64,000 nt of DNA. Source: Atopobiaceae bacterium. Lineage in GTDB: Bacteria; Actinomycetota; Coriobacteriia; Coriobacteriales; Atopobiaceae. The notes under the pieces are model-generated. The model was given only the letters and a program-made list of their open reading frames with translations. It searched no databases and was not told the DNA's origin. The position numbers and the translations under genes are program-made. Positions 61,678-64,000 of the stretch are shown here, one piece after another; position 1 is the first letter of the stretch, and each line of letters starts with the position of its first letter. The DNA lies in assembly GCA_022655215.1 (NCBI GenBank), contig JALCUE010000001.1, positions 310,001-374,000 of the forward strand, written 5' to 3'.

Positions 61678-63957
61678 ATGAAATACACGGAAGGCTATTG
61701 GCTGCGCAGCGAGCGCGCCCACGAGCTCTACGCGACCTACACCTACTCCATGGAGCCGATCGCCGGCGGCATGAGGCTCCTCGTGCCCACGCGCGTCTGC
61801 GAGAACCGCTCCCAGACCGTCGACTGTCCCGCGCTCACGGTCGACTTCGTCGTGGTCGGCCACAACGCCGTGAGCGTGCGCAGCACCCACCACGCCGCCT
61901 ATGACGCGCACGTGGCCGCCTTCGAGCTCAATCGCACGGAGGAGCCCTTCTCGATCGAGGAGGACGACGCCGAGTACCGCCTGACCACGGGTGACGTCAC
62001 CGTCCACGTGACCAAGGGCGAGTTCACCTATTGGTTCGAGGCCGATGGCCGCCGCATCACGGGCTGCGGCTGGCGCAACCTCGCCCACATGCAGTGGGAC
62101 CGCGGCACCTCCACGGTCCGTCCGGGCAAGGACTACCTCGCCGAGACGGGCGATCCCTACATGGTGCAGGAGCTCACGCTCGAGCCGGGCGAGTCGGTCT
62201 ACGGCCTGGGCGAGCGCTTCGGTGCCTTCGCCAAGAACGGCCAGTCGCTCGACACCTGGAACGAGGACGGCGGCACCGCCTCCGACGTCGCCTACAAGTG
62301 CGTGCCCTTCTACGCCTCGAACCGCGGCTACGGCATCTTCGTGAACTCCACCGACGACGTGAGCTTCGAGGTGGGAAGCGAGAAGGTCAGCGCCGTCGAG
62401 ATGAGCGTGGCGGGCGAGTCGATCGAGTACGTGTTCTTCTGGGGCCCCGACCTCCACGACGTCCTCGACGAGTACACGGCCATGACCGGTCGTCCGGCGC
62501 TCCCTCCCGCGTGGTCGTTCGGGCTGTGGCTCTCCACGTCCTTCACCACCGACTATGACGAGAAGATCACCACCAAGCTCATGGACGGCATGGCCGAGCG
62601 TCACATCCCGCTCTCCGTCTTCCATTACGACACCTGCTGGCAGAGCGAGTTCCACTGGTGTGACTTCAAGTGGGACCCCGAGGTCACGTCCGACCCCGCC
62701 GGCATGCTCTCCCGTGCCCATGACCGTGGCCTCCACACCTGCGTGTGGATCAACCCCTACATCGCGCAGAGCTCCTACCTGTTCGAGGAGGGCGTGAGCA
62801 ACGGATACCTGCTCATGCGCTCGGATGGCAAGGGCGTGTGGCAGTCCGACCACTGGCAGGCCGGCATGGGCATCGTCGACTTCACCAACCCCGATGCCTG
62901 GACGTGGTTCCAGTCCAAGCTCAAGGTCCTGCTCGACCAGGGCGTGGACTCCCTCAAGACCGACTTCGGCGAGAGGATCCCCCTCGACGTCACCTATCAC
63001 GACGGGTCCGATCCCGCCTCCATGCACAACTACTACTCGTACCTGTACAACAAGTGTGTCTTCGAGCTGCTCGAGCGCGAGCGTGGTCATGGCGACGCCG
63101 TCCTGTTCGCGCGCAGCGCCACGGCCGGCGGCCAGCAGTTCCCCGTGCATTGGGGCGGCGACTGCATGGCGAGCTACCCCTCCATGGCCGAGACCCTTCG
63201 CGGTGGTCTGTCGCTGTCCATGTGCGGCTTCGGCTTCTGGAGCCATGACATCTCCGGCTTCGAGGCCACGGCCACGCCCGACCTCTACAAGCGCTGGGCC
63301 CAGTTCGGCCTGCTCTCGAGTCACAGCCGCCTGCACGGCTCGGGGAGCTACCGCGTGCCTTGGGTGTTCGACGAGGAGTCCGTGGACGTCGTGCGCGACT
63401 TCGCGCAGCTGAAGTGCCGCCTCATGCCCTACGTCTTCGACATGGCCGTCCACGCGCACGAGACCGGCGTGCCCGTCATGCGCCCGATGGTGCTCGAGTT
63501 CCAGGATGACCCTGCCTGCCGCTACCTCGACATGCAGTACATGCTTGGCGACTCGCTGCTCGTGGCCCCGGTCTTCTCGGCTGACGGCTCCGCGAGCTAC
63601 TACCTGCCGGAAGGGACCTGGACCGACTGGTTCACAGGTGAGACCCGCGAGGGCGGCCGCTGGTACGAGGGGACCTATGACTACCTGCACCTGCCCCTGT
63701 ACGTGAGGCCCAACGCCCTGGTGGCGGTCGGCTCCCATGACGACAGGCCCGACTACGACTACGCAGACGGTCTCACGCTGCGCTGGTACGCACCCGATCC
63801 CGACGTGCCGGCCACGTGCCGCATCGTCGACGAGACCGGCTCCGTGCTCGCCACGGCGACGGCGACGATGACGGAGGGCAAGGCCTCCCTCGAGCTCTCC
63901 CGTCCGCTTCCGGGCGTGACCCTCGAGGTCATGAGCTCTGCCGCGAAGGAGGCATAG
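61678..63957 (+). CDS. yicI: Alpha-xylosidase, glycoside hydrolase family 31 (YicI-like)
   Basis: 759 residues, close to the 772 of E. coli YicI. Nucleophile Asp429 in LKTDFGERIP and acid/base Asp495 in HWGGDCMASYPSM; FYASNRGYGIFVNS and WQAGMGIVDFTNPDA match the xylosidase branch. Cytoplasmic. Releases alpha-linked xylose from isoprimeverose or xyloglucan pieces. ATG 61678 follows GAAGGAAGG. The stop is one base before the next ATG. Confidence 0.94.
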   Translation: MKYTEGYWLRSERAHELYATYTYSMEPIAGGMRLLVPTRVCENRSQTVDCPALTVDFVVVGHNAVSVRSTHHAAYDAHVAAFELNRTEEPFSIEEDDAEYRLTTGDVTVHVTKGEFTYWFEADGRRITGCGWRNLAHMQWDRGTSTVRPGKDYLAETGDPYMVQELTLEPGESVYGLGERFGAFAKNGQSLDTWNEDGGTASDVAYKCVPFYASNRGYGIFVNSTDDVSFEVGSEKVSAVEMSVAGESIEYVFFWGPDLHDVLDEYTAMTGRPALPPAWSFGLWLSTSFTTDYDEKITTKLMDGMAERHIPLSVFHYDTCWQSEFHWCDFKWDPEVTSDPAGMLSRAHDRGLHTCVWINPYIAQSSYLFEEGVSNGYLLMRSDGKGVWQSDHWQAGMGIVDFTNPDAWTWFQSKLKVLLDQGVDSLKTDFGERIPLDVTYHDGSDPASMHNYYSYLYNKCVFELLERERGHGDAVLFARSATAGGQQFPVHWGGDCMASYPSMAETLRGGLSLSMCGFGFWSHDISGFEATATPDLYKRWAQFGLLSSHSRLHGSGSYRVPWVFDEESVDVVRDFAQLKCRLMPYVFDMAVHAHETGVPVMRPMVLEFQDDPACRYLDMQYMLGDSLLVAPVFSADGSASYYLPEGTWTDWFTGETREGGRWYEGTYDYLHLPLYVRPNALVAVGSHDDRPDYDYADGLTLRWYAPDPDVPATCRIVDETGSVLATATATMTEGKASLELSRPLPGVTLEVMSSAAKEA

Positions 63958-64000
63958 ATGTCGGTCGTGAGGCTTCCCGAGGGCTTCTTCCTGGGCGCGG
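63958..64000 (+). CDS. Glycoside hydrolase family 1 protein, 3' truncated by window end
   Basis: Only 14 codons are present, reading MSVVRLPEGFFLGA, the conserved first strand of GH1 beta-glucosidases (compare LPKDFFFGA of the GH1 enzyme at 45336). ATG 63958 follows AAGGAGGCATAG, one base after the alpha-xylosidase stop. A beta-glucosidase after an alpha-xylosidase fits stepwise breakdown of xyloglucan oligosaccharides. Confidence 0.75.
   Translation, partial: MSVVRLPEGFFLGA

Noticed and set aside
60241-63738. 1165-codon minus-strand ORF
   Set aside because: It spans two well-supported plus-strand genes and their gap, with biased composition and no known motif.

Overview
The window is 64 kb of GC-rich, densely coding bacterial chromosome. 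Gene content and protein style point to an anaerobic gut or oral actinobacterium of the class Coriobacteriia (Olsenella/Atopobiaceae-like). This is an inference from several features: strong G/C third-position bias, Coriobacteriia-like lysC-asd and thrC-thrB arrangements, a Rho with a long disordered N-terminal region, many PTS and glycosidase genes, and NAD(P)/FAD plus DUF1667 oxidoreductases. No rRNA or phage genes, insertion sequences or CRISPR arrays were seen.

Layout. 1-11.6 kb is a sugar/glycan utilisation operon: CUT1 permease (cut by the window edge), lipoprotein substrate-binding protein, YesL-like membrane protein, GH42 beta-galactosidase, an unusual ParB-like/BMP-domain protein, a metallophosphoesterase and an MsmK-type ATPase; a GH95 fucosidase follows a terminator. 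11.6-13.1 kb is infC-rpmI-rplT with a leader attenuator. 13.1-17.7 kb has a WecA/TagO-type transferase divergent from a three-gene flavoprotein set (GlpA-like with BFD domain, FAD oxidoreductase, DUF1667). 17.7-19.6 kb holds a probable 6S RNA, tRNA-Ala, a PflX-type radical SAM protein and a small membrane coiled-coil protein. A glycosyltransferase of lower GC (19.6-21.0 kb) and a MacAB-type export system (21.2-24.6 kb) follow, the latter divergent from a bactofilin-like membrane protein. 26-33 kb has pncB, argS, a tandem winged-helix regulator and rho. 33-36 kb has an SDR enzyme, an unrecognised membrane-anchored protein and a VanZ-like protein.

36.2-42.2 kb carries the aspartate-family pathway: thrC-thrB on the minus strand, divergent from hom-lysC-asd. 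42.3-44.3 kb has a secreted coiled-coil/double-psi barrel protein, a flavodoxin-like protein, tRNA-His and tRNA-Lys. 44.3-50.3 kb is a beta-glucoside block (GH1, EIIC, EIIB, EIIA) flanked by two paralogous GntR/UTRA regulators. 50.4-51.5 kb has tRNA-Arg and a VIT/ferritin-like metal transporter. 51.9-57.3 kb encodes a fructose-type PTS (EIIBC, EIIA), a PfkB kinase and the general PTS proteins HPr and EI. The window ends with a lipid kinase, tRNA-Gly and tRNA-Pro, glutamate dehydrogenase, and a xyloside operon (MFS transporter, GH31 alpha-xylosidase, start of a GH1 gene).

Together the genes describe a saccharolytic organism that imports oligosaccharides by ABC, PTS and MFS routes and cleaves them with cytoplasmic glycosidases. 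The clearest under-described items are the ParB-like/BMP protein with its metallophosphoesterase partner in the first operon, the Asn/Gly-rich prion-like Rho, a bactofilin-like protein fused to membrane helices and a His-rich tail, and a tRNA-His lacking U33.
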